Assembly (NCBI GenBank): GCA_017434985.1
Contig: JAFSFY010000047.1
Location: 1 to 52,359 of the forward strand
From: Clostridia bacterium
Lineage (GTDB): Bacteria; Bacillota; Clostridia; Oscillospirales; Acutalibacteraceae
Direction of reading: 5' to 3'
Length of the DNA: 52,359 bases
Below, one piece after another: positions 16,070-28,027 of the stretch. Within the stretch, counting starts at the first letter, position 1. The number at the start of each line of letters is the position of its first letter. The position numbers and the translations under genes were made by a program. Below the pieces are notes generated by a model. That model was not told the origin of the DNA. It made no database searches and worked only from the letters and a program-made list of their open reading frames with translations.

Positions 16070-16782
16070 TGAAATACGAGCGACAATTTCAAGTATTTTC
16101 CACCGACACGGGGCATAACGGAAAGGTACGGCCGGCGGCATTTTTGCAGTATTTTCAGCAAATTGCCGGCAACCATATGCGCGCGGAGGGTCCCACCTAT
16201 GCCGAGTTGTTCGCAAGAGGACTCGCGTTCGTGCTCAGCCGTTTGCACGTGCAGTGGTATCGGCCGCTTACCGAGTATGCCGACATCACGGTGCAAACGT
16301 GGACGTGTCTCGAAAAAGGCGCGTCGTTCGGGCGCGGATACCGCGTGATGTGCGACGGCGAAACGGTAGCCGAGGCGATGGCGGTGTGGGCGCTTTTGAA
16401 CGTGAACGAGGGGCGTCTCATGCGGGTGGACGAGGTGGATTTCCATTACAGTGGGGACGAGCCTTTGGAGATCCCTTGTCGGTTTGCGCTTGTGCGTGTG
16501 CCGCTTACCGAGGTAATGACCCGCACGGTGTTGTACGAAGACGTGGATTGCAACGGACATCTCAACAACGCGCGGTATGCGGATTGGTTGTGCAACTGCA
16601 TCCCCGCGATCGATCGGTTGACGGTGACCGATCTGCAACTGCATTACGTGAAAGAGGCGCGTCTCGGCGAAACGGTGACCATTTGGTACGGCACCGCCGA
16701 CGACGGTGCGACCCACGTGTTTGAGACCCGCCTTGCAAACGGCGAATGTAACGTGCGCGCCATTATCAAAACAAAGGAGTGA
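16069..16782 (+). CDS. Acyl-ACP thioesterase (FatA/FatB-like)
   Basis: 237 residues forming two hot-dog domains. The second has DCNGHLNNARYADW, matching the DxNxHxN catalytic signature of bacterial and plant acyl-ACP thioesterases. The N-terminal half carries the substrate-side helix (AAFLQYFQQIAGNHMRAEG). Such enzymes release free fatty acids from acyl carrier protein in the cytosol. The gene is translationally coupled to valS by a one-base stop/start overlap and lies 6 bp before atpI. The position between a tRNA synthetase and the ATP synthase operon gives no functional hint. Confidence 0.85.
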   Translation: MKYERQFQVFSTDTGHNGKVRPAAFLQYFQQIAGNHMRAEGPTYAELFARGLAFVLSRLHVQWYRPLTEYADITVQTWTCLEKGASFGRGYRVMCDGETVAEAMAVWALLNVNEGRLMRVDEVDFHYSGDEPLEIPCRFALVRVPLTEVMTRTVLYEDVDCNGHLNNARYADWLCNCIPAIDRLTVTDLQLHYVKEARLGETVTIWYGTADDGATHVFETRLANGECNVRAIIKTKE

Positions 16783-16788
16783 TTCCCG

Positions 16789-17184
16789 ATGACCATTGAC
16801 AAGACCGTGGCCAAAGAAACGCGGTATATCGCCGCGTGGGTGCTCGCGTTCAGCGTGTTGATGCAGGTGGTGTTCCTGCTCATCGGGGAATGGGATTACA
16901 CGGTGCTGCTGGGCAATCTGCTCGGTGCCGCCACGGCGGTGGGCAACTTTTTGCTGATGGGGCTTACCGTGCAAAAAGCGGTGGCGGAAGAACAAAAGGA
17001 CGCCGCCCGTCGCATTCGCATGAGCCAAAGTTATCGGTTGATGATGCAAGGGGCGGTGCTGATTGCGGCGGCGCTGATTCCGTGGTTCAGTTTATGGGCG
17101 GCGGCGGTACCGCTTCTGTTCCCGCGGTTCGCCATTATGGTGCGGCCGTGGTTTGACAAACATAAGGGAGGTGAGGACGCTTGA
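16789..17184 (+). CDS. atpI: ATP synthase subunit I-like membrane protein
   Basis: 131 residues with four hydrophobic segments: about 13-32, 38-60, 85-102 and 103-120. Position at the head of the atp operon and topology match AtpI, a helper of c-ring assembly and possibly of cation supply. The sequence itself is poorly conserved, so the call rests mostly on context. Its stop overlaps the TTG start of atpB. Confidence 0.8.
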   Translation: MTIDKTVAKETRYIAAWVLAFSVLMQVVFLLIGEWDYTVLLGNLLGAATAVGNFLLMGLTVQKAVAEEQKDAARRIRMSQSYRLMMQGAVLIAAALIPWFSLWAAAVPLLFPRFAIMVRPWFDKHKGGEDA

Positions 17185-18077
17185 CCACCAAAGACCGTCG
17201 CTTTGCGGCGGTGGATATTCTGCTTCTCGTGGGGGCGGTGTTGCCGCTGGTGTTTGGGATTGTGTTAAAAATTTTAACCAATGTTCCCTCAGAAGGTATC
17301 ACCATCACGGGTGCACGGGTGTTTTTCACCATTCCGATGCCGATTCAGGACCTGCCCATCACCGAAACGCAGGTAAACTCGGTGCTGGTGATGATCACGC
17401 TGTTGTGCGTGTGTCTCTATTTTACCCACGGGTTGACGGTGCGTCCCCATTTGAAACGGCAGGTGATCGCCGAATGGATCGTGAAGACCTGCCAAAAGTT
17501 GGTGGGGCAAAACATGGGCGAGTATTTTGCCGCCTTTGCGCCGTTTATTGCGGCGATTATGGGGCTTTCCGCCTTTTCGAGTTTGCTCACGCTGTTAGGA
17601 CTGTATCCGCCTACGTCGGACATCAACGTCACGGCGGGGTGGGCGATTCTCGTGTTTTTCCTCATCACGTATTACAAACTCAAATGCGGTGTGGGGAACT
17701 ATTTGAAAAGTTTTACCGAGCCGATCGTGGTGTTGTTGCCGCTTAACATTTTGGGCGAGGTGGCCACACCCGTGTCGATGGCGTTTCGTCATTTCGGTAA
17801 CGTGCTGTCGGGCTCGGTCATCGCGGTGCTCATCGGCACGGCGCTGCAAGGGTTGTCCAACCTCATTTTCGGGTGGTTGCCCGGTGTGCTCGGTGACTTC
17901 CCGTTTTTGCAGGTGGGTATCCCGGCGGTACTGTCGATGTATTTCGACATTTTCAGCGGCGCGTTGCAAGCGTTCATCTTTGCGATGCTGACCATGCTGA
18001 ACATCTCCGGCGCGTTCGCGCAGGAGGAATATGAAGCCAGACAAGCCAAAAAATTGGCCAAAAAGCAAAACAAATAA
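17181..18077 (+). CDS. atpB: F-type ATP synthase subunit a
   Basis: 298 residues with five to six membrane helices, the stator channel of the Fo motor. The essential arginine is in PVSMAFRHFGNVLSG (about residue 200), aligned to the SLxLRLFGN motif. The C-terminal helix is QAFIFAMLTMLNISGAF. Translation probably starts at TTG overlapping the atpI stop, with GGGAGGTGAGG at good distance; no in-frame ATG near the expected N-terminus fits better. An extended periplasmic stretch (VPSEGITITGARVFFTIPMP) lies before the second helix. Confidence 0.93.
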   Translation: MTTKDRRFAAVDILLLVGAVLPLVFGIVLKILTNVPSEGITITGARVFFTIPMPIQDLPITETQVNSVLVMITLLCVCLYFTHGLTVRPHLKRQVIAEWIVKTCQKLVGQNMGEYFAAFAPFIAAIMGLSAFSSLLTLLGLYPPTSDINVTAGWAILVFFLITYYKLKCGVGNYLKSFTEPIVVLLPLNILGEVATPVSMAFRHFGNVLSGSVIAVLIGTALQGLSNLIFGWLPGVLGDFPFLQVGIPAVLSMYFDIFSGALQAFIFAMLTMLNISGAFAQEEYEARQAKKLAKKQNK

Positions 18078-18090
18078 ACGGAGGTAATGA

Positions 18091-18378
<288 letters not shown>

Positions 18379-18393
18379 CGGGAGTAGATCGTG

Positions 18394-18900
18394 ATGCCGA
18401 CTTTAGACGTAGTATCGGTCAATATTTGGCAGATACTGATTTCTTTGGCAAACTTGGTGATCATCTTTTTGATCGTTAAGAAGTTTTTGTTTGCGCCCGT
18501 CCAGCGGATGCTTGCCGAGCGGCAAGGAGAGGTTGACCGCCAGTACGCCGCGGCGGATGAGGCGAAAGCCGCCGCCGAGGCCGACCGTGACGCGTGGAAA
18601 ACCAAAATGGAAACGGCGCGGGATGAGGCAGACGAAATTATCAAAAAAGCCGTGCAAACGGCCGAATATCGCGGCGATGCGATTGTGGCGGAAGCGAAAG
18701 ACCGTGCTGACGGTATCGTGCGTGCCGCCGAGACCGAGGCGCGCCTGGAAAAGGAAAAGGCGCGCGCCGACATTCGCGGCGAGATCGTGGACGTGTCCAC
18801 CGTGTTGGCGGAAAAACTGCTGGAACGCGAAGTGAACGCCGACGATCACCGTGTGCTGGTGGACGCGTTTATTGACGCGATGGGTGACGGCAATGAATGA
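18394..18900 (+). CDS. atpF: F-type ATP synthase subunit b
   Basis: 168 residues forming the peripheral stalk. One N-terminal membrane helix (IWQILISLANLVIIFLIVKK) is followed by a long charged coiled coil up to the C-terminal delta-binding region. The ATG at 18394 is preferred over the GTG one codon earlier because of spacing to GGGAG. There is only one b gene, so the stalk is a homodimer. Its stop overlaps atpH by eight bases. Confidence 0.95.
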   Translation: MPTLDVVSVNIWQILISLANLVIIFLIVKKFLFAPVQRMLAERQGEVDRQYAAADEAKAAAEADRDAWKTKMETARDEADEIIKKAVQTAEYRGDAIVAEAKDRADGIVRAAETEARLEKEKARADIRGEIVDVSTVLAEKLLEREVNADDHRVLVDAFIDAMGDGNE

Positions 18901-19423
18901 TACCGCCCGTGAATACGCGGTGGCGCTTTTTGAACTCGCCGCCGAACGCGAACAGCTTGCCGCGGTGGGGGAGGACCTGACGCTTGTCACCGCGCAGTTT
19001 GCCGAAACCCCCGCGTACATCGAGTTTTTGTCGTCGCCCGCCGTGTCCAAAGAGGAACGGTTGTCGGCACTTCGCGCCGCGTTCGACGGGGCGGTGGCCG
19101 AGACGACGCTGTCGTTTTTGTGCGTGTTGTGCGAAAACGGACGGCTTTACGAGTTTGCCCGTTGTGCCGAAGTGTACGACGAGTTGTACCGCGAAAGCCA
19201 AAAAATTACCACCGCCAGCGTGATCAGCGCGGTGGAACTGACAAGCGAACAACGGGCACGGTTGTGCGACAAGCTGTCCCGACAAACGGGGCACACCGTG
19301 ACCCTCCATTGTACCGTGGATCCCACCTTGCTCGGCGGCGTGGTGGTGGAACTGGACGGCAAGCGTCTGGACGGTAGTGTGAAACGCCGCCTACAGGTTT
19401 TGAAGGATGTGATGAGCGAATGA
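18893..19423 (+). CDS. atpH: F-type ATP synthase subunit delta
   Basis: A 176-residue stator cap on F1. The N-terminal helical bundle begins [14 protein letters not shown], and the C-terminal signature [21 protein letters not shown] is complete. The start overlaps atpF and the stop overlaps atpA (ATGA), indicating tight coupling. Confidence 0.96.
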   Translation: MNDTAREYAVALFELAAEREQLAAVGEDLTLVTAQFAETPAYIEFLSSPAVSKEERLSALRAAFDGAVAETTLSFLCVLCENGRLYEFARCAEVYDELYRESQKITTASVISAVELTSEQRARLCDKLSRQTGHTVTLHCTVDPTLLGGVVVELDGKRLDGSVKRRLQVLKDVMSE

Positions 19424-20913
19424 GCCTCAGAGCCGATGAGATCAGCAGTATTATCAAACAACAAATCAAGAATTACACCGAAAAGGTGGAAATGACCGAA
19501 ACGGGCACCGTCATTCTGGTGGGTGACGGTATTGCGCGCGTGTACGGACTTCGCGGCTGTATGGCGGGCGAACTGCTGGAATTTGACGACGGCAGTTTCG
19601 GTATGGCGCAAAACCTCGAAGAGGAGACCGTGTCGGTGGCGGTGTTGTCCGACAACAACCACATTCGTGAGGGCACGGCGGTGCGCCGCACGGATCGCGT
19701 GTTGTCGGTGCCGGTGGGCGAAGCGTTCCTCGGCCGTGTGGTGGATGCGCTGGGCAACCCCATTGACGGCAAAGGCCCCATTGCGGCGGCAGGCACCCGT
19801 CCCATCGAAGCCCCCGCCCCCGGCATCATCGAGCGTGAAAGCGTGTCGGTGCCGTTGCAGACGGGCATTAAAGCAATCGACAGTATGATCCCGATCGGTC
19901 GCGGTCAGCGTGAGTTGATTATCGGTGACCGTCAAACGGGTAAAACCGAGATCGCGATCGACACCATTATCAACCAGAAAAACAGCGACGTGTTGTGCAT
20001 TTACGTTGCCATTGGGCAAAAGAGCACCGCGGTGGTGCAATTGGCGCAGGAACTCGCGAAAGCGGGTGCGATGGATTACACCATCATCGTGTCCGCCTCC
20101 GCTTCCGAAAGCGCGCCGCTGCAGTACGTGGCGCCGTATGCGGGTTGTGCGATGGCGGAATATTTCCGCGAACAGGGCAAAGATGTGCTGATCGTGTACG
20201 ACGATCTGTCCAAACACGCGGTGGCCTACCGCGCACTGTCGTTGCTCATCCGCCGTCCCCCCGGCCGTGAAGCCTATCCGGGTGACGTGTTTTATCTGCA
20301 TTCCCGTTTGCTCGAACGCGCCGCGTGTGTGGCAAAGGAATACGGCGGCGGGTCGATTACCGCCCTGCCCATCATCGAAACGCAGGCGGGCGACGTGTCG
20401 GCGTATATCCCGACCAACGTCATCTCCATCACCGACGGGCAGATCTTCCTCGAGACCGAGTTGTTCCACGCGGGTGTGATGCCCGCTATCAACCCCGGTA
20501 TCTCGGTCAGCCGTGTGGGTGGTGCCGCGCAGTTGAAAGCGATGAAAAAAGTGTCGGGCGAACTGAAACTGCTTTACTCGCAGTACCGCGAGTTGCAGGC
20601 GTTTTCCCAATTCGGCAGTGACCTCGACGCCGACACCAAAGCGCGCTTGGCGCTGGGTGAACGCATTGTGGAAGTGCTCAAACAAAAACGCAACGCCCCC
20701 GTGTCGGTGGGATGCCAGGTGGCGATCGTGTATGCGGTCATCAACGGCTATCTGGACCGTGTGGCGGTGAAAGACGTGCACGACTACGAGCAACAGTTGT
20801 TTGAACTGTTAAACAACAAGTACGGCGACCTAATGACTCGTTTTGAACAAGGCTATTTTGACGACAGCGACGTGGAAACGCTGAAAAGCGCGTTGAACGA
20901 AATGCAGAGGTGA
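19420..20913 (+). CDS. atpA: F-type ATP synthase subunit alpha
   Basis: The non-catalytic nucleotide-binding subunit of F1, 497 residues. The P-loop [15 protein letters not shown] is near residue 168. The ATP synthase alpha/beta signature is present as [17 protein letters not shown], including the arginine finger Ser-Arg. Length and start ([16 protein letters not shown]) are standard. Confidence 0.98.
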   Translation: MSLRADEISSIIKQQIKNYTEKVEMTETGTVILVGDGIARVYGLRGCMAGELLEFDDGSFGMAQNLEEETVSVAVLSDNNHIREGTAVRRTDRVLSVPVGEAFLGRVVDALGNPIDGKGPIAAAGTRPIEAPAPGIIERESVSVPLQTGIKAIDSMIPIGRGQRELIIGDRQTGKTEIAIDTIINQKNSDVLCIYVAIGQKSTAVVQLAQELAKAGAMDYTIIVSASASESAPLQYVAPYAGCAMAEYFREQGKDVLIVYDDLSKHAVAYRALSLLIRRPPGREAYPGDVFYLHSRLLERAACVAKEYGGGSITALPIIETQAGDVSAYIPTNVISITDGQIFLETELFHAGVMPAINPGISVSRVGGAAQLKAMKKVSGELKLLYSQYRELQAFSQFGSDLDADTKARLALGERIVEVLKQKRNAPVSVGCQVAIVYAVINGYLDRVAVKDVHDYEQQLFELLNNKYGDLMTRFEQGYFDDSDVETLKSALNEMQR

Positions 20914-20919
20914 TGACGG

Positions 20920-23386
<2,467 letters not shown>

Positions 23387-23391
23387 ACAAC

Positions 23392-23420
23392 AAAAAGGCC
23401 GCGTGTTGCGGCCTTTTTTA
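23392..23420 (+). terminator. Terminator of the atp operon
   Basis: AAAAAGGCCGC/GCGGCCTTTTTT hairpin with a five-base loop and T-run, directly after atpC. It ends just before the ribosome-binding site AAAGGAG of the next gene, which therefore probably depends on read-through. Confidence 0.9.
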
Positions 23421-23433
23421 AAAGGAGAACAAT

Positions 23434-24381
23434 ATGAAGATCGCGGTTTTGGATGCGGGCACGCTGGGTGCCGATCTCGACCTGTCGCCGCTTGCCGCCG
23501 TCGGCGAGGTGACGACCTATCCCACCACCGCCCCCGAACAAATGGGGGAACGCCTGCAAGGGGTGCAGGTGGCGGTGGTCAACAAAATCAAAATGAACGC
23601 CGAGACCCTGCGCGAGGCGGAGGCATTGCGGCTCATCTGCGTGGCGGCGACGGGGTTTGACAACATTGACACGGCGTATTGTCGCGAGCGGGGAATTGCG
23701 GTGTGCAACGTACCCGCCTATTCCACCGAAAGCGTGGCGCAACTCACCGTGTCGATGGCGCTGTCGTTGGTGATGCATTTGACCGAGTATCGAAACTTCG
23801 TGCATTCGGGCGCGTACAGTGCGTCGGGTACGGCGAATCGCCTTACCCCCGTCTACCACGAATTGTCCACCCTCACGTGGGGTGTGGTCGGTGGCGGCGG
23901 CATCGGGACGCGGGTGGCGGAAATGGCGGGGGCGCTCGGCTTTCGCGTGGTGATGTGCCGTCGCAAACCCGAAACGCGGTTTGACAGCGCGGACATTGAC
24001 ACATTGTGTAAACAAGCCGATATTGTGTCGCTGCACGTGCCGCTGTCGGACGAAACGCGCCACCTCATCAACGCCGAACGCTTGGCGAGCATGAAAGGCG
24101 GCGCGATTCTCATCAACGTGGCGCGTGGGGCGGTGACCGACGAAGCGGCGGTGGCCGCGGCGGTGGAAAACGGCAAGCTGGGCGGCCTCGGTGTGGACGT
24201 GTACAGCGTGGAGCCGTTTTGTGAAGAGCATCCGTTTTATCGGTTGCTCGACCGTGACAACGTGTGTTTCACACCGCATATGGCGTGGGGTGCGGCGGAA
24301 AGCCGTGCACGCTGTTTGGCGGTGATCGTGGACAACATCACCGCGTTTTTCGGTGGCGGTAATCAAAATCGAATCGTATAA
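23434..24381 (+). CDS. D-isomer 2-hydroxyacid dehydrogenase family protein
   Basis: A 315-residue NAD(P)-dependent dehydrogenase. The Rossmann motif is GVVGGGGIGTRVAEMA (about residue 150). The catalytic Arg is in INVARGAVTDEAA, the Glu in DVYSVEPF and the His in FTPHMAWGA. Overall closeness is to hydroxypyruvate/glycerate dehydrogenase-like enzymes, but the substrate cannot be fixed from sequence. The His is followed by MAW rather than the commoner IAW/SG. It lies between two terminators, alone, with its ribosome-binding site at the edge of the atp terminator. Confidence 0.88.
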   Translation: MKIAVLDAGTLGADLDLSPLAAVGEVTTYPTTAPEQMGERLQGVQVAVVNKIKMNAETLREAEALRLICVAATGFDNIDTAYCRERGIAVCNVPAYSTESVAQLTVSMALSLVMHLTEYRNFVHSGAYSASGTANRLTPVYHELSTLTWGVVGGGGIGTRVAEMAGALGFRVVMCRRKPETRFDSADIDTLCKQADIVSLHVPLSDETRHLINAERLASMKGGAILINVARGAVTDEAAVAAAVENGKLGGLGVDVYSVEPFCEEHPFYRLLDRDNVCFTPHMAWGAAESRARCLAVIVDNITAFFGGGNQNRIV

Positions 24382-24416
24382 AAAAAGAAGCACGAACATT
24401 TCGTGCTTCTTTTTTG
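24381..24416. terminator. Bidirectional terminator between the dehydrogenase and mrp genes
   Basis: AGAAGCACGA/TCGTGCTTCT hairpin with A-run and T-run on the two sides, serving both convergent genes. Confidence 0.9.
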
Positions 24417-25244
24417 TTATTTCAGCAGAGCTTCCACCGCGTCGACGGCGGGGGCGATCTCGTCGCACACGGCGCGCTCGATCTCGCCTTCGTCGCACAA
24501 GCGGGAAATGTTCGCGTCCATCGGCAGTTTGGCGAGCAGGGGAATGTTCATCGCTTCGGCCGCTTTGTCGAGACCGTTTTCTTCACCGAACAAGTACAGT
24601 TTCTTGCCGCAATCGGGGCAGGAGATATAACTCATATTTTCCACCAGACCTACCACGGGGATATTCAAGAGGTCGGCCATCGTTTTGGCTTTGCCGACCA
24701 CCATTTGTACCAGCGATTGCGGGGTGGACACCACCACCGCCGCGTCCACGGGCAGAGATTGGTATACCGTCAGCGGTACGTCGCCCGTTCCGGGAGGCAT
24801 ATCGATGAACAACACGTCCAGATCGCCCCACACCACGTCGGTCCAGAACTGCGTGACCGCGCCCGCGAGCACGGGACCGCGCCACACGACGGGTTTGGTT
24901 TCGTCCTGCAACAACAGGTTGATGGACATCACTTTGATGTTCATATGCGTTTCGGCGGGCAGAATGCCGAGGTCACTGCCCTGCGCTTTCATATGCAGGC
25001 CAAAAGCGTTGGGGATGGACGGACCGGTGATATCGGCATCCAAAATACCCACCTTGTAGCCGCGGCGAGCCATCATCACGGCGAGAAGCGAGGTGACCGA
25101 CGATTTGCCGACACCGCCTTTGCCGCTGCCCACAGCGACCACTTTTTTGATGCTGCTGAATTCGTTTAATTTCGCGTGCAGGTCTTGTTCGCGCTCACTG
25201 CAGTTTTGCGAACAGGTACTGCAATTATGGGTACATTCACTCAC
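24417..25244 (-). CDS. Mrp/NBP35 family Fe-S cluster carrier ATPase
   Basis: A 275-residue P-loop ATPase of the ParA/MinD superfamily that carries and delivers Fe-S clusters. The deviant Walker A is GSGKGGVGKSS (residues 39-49). Other motifs are DADITGPSIP and DMPPGTGD. The CxxC pair for cluster binding is CPDCGKK near residue 217. The N-terminus has an extra Cys cluster (C4, C8, C11, C15), as in NBP35-type proteins. The start is GTG with GGAGGAA upstream. A sigma-A promoter lies in the 50-bp gap before it. Confidence 0.93.
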   Translation of the reverse strand: MSECTHNCSTCSQNCSEREQDLHAKLNEFSSIKKVVAVGSGKGGVGKSSVTSLLAVMMARRGYKVGILDADITGPSIPNAFGLHMKAQGSDLGILPAETHMNIKVMSINLLLQDETKPVVWRGPVLAGAVTQFWTDVVWGDLDVLFIDMPPGTGDVPLTVYQSLPVDAAVVVSTPQSLVQMVVGKAKTMADLLNIPVVGLVENMSYISCPDCGKKLYLFGEENGLDKAAEAMNIPLLAKLPMDANISRLCDEGEIERAVCDEIAPAVDAVEALLK

Positions 25245-25276
25245 GATGATTCCTCCTAAAAGACGATACTGGCGTT

Positions 25277-25305
25277 ATTATACGCCTCTTCTCGCCAAAA
25301 ATCAA
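25277..25305 (-). promoter_or_regulatory. Sigma-A promoter of the mrp gene
   Basis: On the minus strand TTGATT (25300-25305), a 17-bp spacer and TATAAT (25277-25282). The -35 box touches the stop codon of the upstream BofC-C-like gene. Confidence 0.85.
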
Positions 25306-25649
25306 GAGGTGAGGTTCTCAATCCACAAAAGCAGTTCGTCTTCGCTGTTTGCCACGATACCCGCGGTCAGTTGTGCGCGGATCTCGTCGGGAAGCGAGGC
25401 GACCGCCACGTCGTAGATCTCGGCGGGCAGTTCGCTGTCTCCCTCAAACCGCGCTACCTGCCCGTGCCATTCGCGAAAGGTTTGTACGGTAAAGGCGGGC
25501 GACTCGTTTTTGGCGACATTGGTCGGCGGTGGGGATGATTCGGTCGGCAAAAACGATCCCGCCCACAACGCCCCGCCGATGAGAATCAGGCACGCGATCA
25601 CCGCCGGCAACCAACGGTCGTGCTCATTTTTTATCGTGTTCCACGGCAT
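25302..25649 (-). CDS. Membrane-anchored protein with BofC-C-like domain
   Basis: 115 residues. One N-terminal membrane segment (WLPAVIACLILIGGALWAGS, about residues 13-32) is followed by a Pro/Ser linker and a short extracytoplasmic domain. Its end (ASLPDEIRAQLTAGIVANSEDELLLWIENLTS, split here as ASLPDEIRAQL and ANSEDELLLWIENL) resembles the C-terminal domain of the forespore protein BofC. I read it as a small sporulation-related protein of the Clostridia, with moderate certainty. The start MPWNTIKN follows AAAAGGAG. Confidence 0.55.
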   Translation of the reverse strand: MPWNTIKNEHDRWLPAVIACLILIGGALWAGSFLPTESSPPPTNVAKNESPAFTVQTFREWHGQVARFEGDSELPAEIYDVAVASLPDEIRAQLTAGIVANSEDELLLWIENLTS

Positions 25650-25730
25650 AAACAAACTCCTTTTGAGGTATATTCTTGTATATAGTTTGTACACCGTGCG
25701 TCCCCTTATGCGGCGGCGCGTTTTCTGTAT

Positions 25731-25759
25731 TTGACATTTCGATGATTTTGCTATAGAAT
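25731..25759 (+). promoter_or_regulatory. Sigma-A promoter of the penicillin-binding protein gene
   Basis: TTGACA (25731-25736), a 17-bp spacer and TAGAAT (25754-25759), 46 bp before the start codon. Confidence 0.85.
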
Positions 25760-25804
25760 GTATCTGTACAACTAGTGCTTCTGATTCCCAAGGAGGGATT
25801 GTAT

Positions 25805-27970
25805 ATGCTGAAAAAACTGAAAAAGATCGGCGCGGCAGTCGGGCGCGTCGTGTTGACGGGCGGTCTCGTGCTCGTCATTACGGGGTGCATCGTGGCGTGC
25901 GTGCTGACGGTGTATATCGCCACCAATTTCAGCGGCGAGAGCAACCTGCCCGACGTGGACGCCATCAACGAAAACCAAACCAGCATCGTGATGACCTACA
26001 ACAAAACCACCAACCGCTACGAAGAGTATCAGCGGTTGCAGGGTATCAACCGCGTGTGGGTGGATTACGAGGACATTCCCGCCAACCTGGTCAACGCCGT
26101 GATTGCCATTGAGGACGAACGGTTTAACGACCACTACGGCGTTGACTGGAAACGGACCATTTTGGCGATGGCCAACTTGGTGCTGCACTTCAACGACACC
26201 GAGTTCGGTGGTTCGACCATTACCCAACAGCTCGTCAAAAACTTGAACGATGACGACGACAAAAACATTCAGCGCAAAGTGCGCGAGATTTTGACCGCCA
26301 TTGAAATGGAATCGGTGTACACCAAACCCGAAATTTTGCAGGCGTACCTCAACATTCTGCCGCTCTCGGGCGACATTGAGGGCGTGGGCGCGGGCGCGCA
26401 GTATTACTTTGCCAAAGACGTGGGGGAACTGACCATTGCACAGTGCGCCGCCCTGGCCAGCATCACCAACAACCCCGCACGGTACAACCCCTACACCCAT
26501 CCGAAAGAGTTGCAACGTCGCCAACGCACCGTGCTGTATAAGATGCACGAGCTCGGTATGATCACCACCGACGAGTATCAACAAGCACTCGGCGAGGAAC
26601 TGTATTTCAAACAAGGCTTTGAAAAATCGGGTATCTACGATTATTACACCGATATGCTCATTGACGACGTGGCTGCGGCGTTGGTGAAAACCTACGGGTA
26701 CACCGAAACGCACGCCAAAAATATGGTGTTGTACGGGGGGCTGACCATCTATTCGTGCGAAGACCCCGAACTCCAGGCGAAGGCCGAAGCCATCTACGCC
26801 GACGAAGCCAACTTCCCCGAACTGCGCGAATCGGACGAAAAACCGCCGCAGGCCGCCATCTACGTGATGGATTATACCGGCAAATGCGTGGCGGTGGTGG
26901 GCGGCCGCGGTGAAAAGACCGCCAACCGTATCCTAAACCGTGCGGTCAGTTCGGTGCGTCAACCGGGTTCGACCATGAAACCCATTGCGGTGTACGCCCC
27001 TGCCGTGCAACTCAACCTCATTCACTTCTCGTCGCAAATTCCCGACTGCTACATCACCCTGCGCGACGGCAGCAAATGGCCCAAAAACTACGGGCAAAGT
27101 TCCCCGCGTGATTCGGGTATGACGTGGGTGGACAACGCCATCCAAAACTCCAAAAACACCGTGCCGGCGCAAATTATGCAGTCGCTTACCCCGCAACGCG
27201 CGTTTAATTTTGTCACCGGCTCGCTCAACCTGTCGTCGCTCGTCACGTCGGACAAAAAGGGAAACACCGACATCGACTATTCGCCGATGTGTCTCGGCGG
27301 TTTGACCCAAGGCGTGTACCCGCGCGAAATGGCGGCCGCGTATCAAGTGTTCGGCAACGGCGGTTATTATAACGAGCCGTATTCGTTTACCAAAGTGATG
27401 CAAAACGGCGAAGTGATCTTGGAAAACGGTCCCTCGCCCGTGCAGGTGCTGGATACCGATTCCGCCTACGTGATGAACCGTCTTCTCCAAAACGTGGTGC
27501 AGGGCGAATATCAAGCCACCGCGCGCCAACTCAAATCCTCTTGGACCGATTGGGAAGTGTTTGCCAAAACCGGTACCACCCAAACCAACAACGACGTGTG
27601 GTTGGTCGGCGGTACGCCGCAATACGTGGCGGCCAGCTGGTTCGGATATGACGAGAATCAAGAGCTCACCAGCAAGCAGACTTCTGCCGCGCGTAACCTG
27701 TGGAACAAGGTGATGCTCGCCATTCACAAAGGGTTAGAGCCGATGAACTTTGATGCCTACGTCGGCAACACGGTGGAGCACGCGTATTGCCCCGAAACGG
27801 GTCTTTTGGCCACCGATACCTGTCCCAAAACGCATATCGGTGTGTACAAACCCGATCACCTGCCCGAAACCTGCGGTAAGCATCCCGCTTCCGCCGCGCC
27901 CGAAGAAGGCGTGACGACCGACCCGTCGGCCACCGAGGCGACCACCGCTTCTACGCAGACAACTCCGTAA
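25805..27970 (+). CDS. Class A penicillin-binding protein (PBP1A type)
   Basis: A bifunctional peptidoglycan synthase of 721 residues. A short basic cytoplasmic tail and one membrane span (about 17-41) are followed by the GT51 transglycosylase, with catalytic Glu103 in AIEDERFNDHYG, FGGSTITQQLVKN and RKVREILTAIEME. The transpeptidase has the SxxK serine in PGSTMKP, the SxN in NSKNTVP and KTG in FAKTGTT. The C-terminal tail is Cys-containing (CPETGLLATDTCP, then ETCGKH) and ends Thr/Ser-rich. It acts outside the membrane in wall synthesis. It is a single gene with its own promoter and terminator. Confidence 0.95.
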   Translation: MLKKLKKIGAAVGRVVLTGGLVLVITGCIVACVLTVYIATNFSGESNLPDVDAINENQTSIVMTYNKTTNRYEEYQRLQGINRVWVDYEDIPANLVNAVIAIEDERFNDHYGVDWKRTILAMANLVLHFNDTEFGGSTITQQLVKNLNDDDDKNIQRKVREILTAIEMESVYTKPEILQAYLNILPLSGDIEGVGAGAQYYFAKDVGELTIAQCAALASITNNPARYNPYTHPKELQRRQRTVLYKMHELGMITTDEYQQALGEELYFKQGFEKSGIYDYYTDMLIDDVAAALVKTYGYTETHAKNMVLYGGLTIYSCEDPELQAKAEAIYADEANFPELRESDEKPPQAAIYVMDYTGKCVAVVGGRGEKTANRILNRAVSSVRQPGSTMKPIAVYAPAVQLNLIHFSSQIPDCYITLRDGSKWPKNYGQSSPRDSGMTWVDNAIQNSKNTVPAQIMQSLTPQRAFNFVTGSLNLSSLVTSDKKGNTDIDYSPMCLGGLTQGVYPREMAAAYQVFGNGGYYNEPYSFTKVMQNGEVILENGPSPVQVLDTDSAYVMNRLLQNVVQGEYQATARQLKSSWTDWEVFAKTGTTQTNNDVWLVGGTPQYVAASWFGYDENQELTSKQTSAARNLWNKVMLAIHKGLEPMNFDAYVGNTVEHAYCPETGLLATDTCPKTHIGVYKPDHLPETCGKHPASAAPEEGVTTDPSATEATTASTQTTP

Positions 27971-27990
27971 AACGCACAAACACCCCGCTT

Positions 27991-28027
27991 TGCCCAAGTG
28001 TTCTTAAGGGCACTTGGGCAGTTTTAT
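27991..28027 (+). terminator. Terminator of the penicillin-binding protein gene
   Basis: TGCCCAAGTG/CACTTGGGCA stem with a ten-base loop, followed by GTTTTATT. Its T-run is shared with the first bases of the palindromic element that follows. Confidence 0.85.

Noticed and set aside
13538-16216. Very long open frame of 892 codons on the minus strand opposite valS
   Set aside because: It is antisense to a complete valyl-tRNA synthetase, rich in His/Arg/Gly from GC skew of codon positions, has no family motif and arises from high-GC codon usage.
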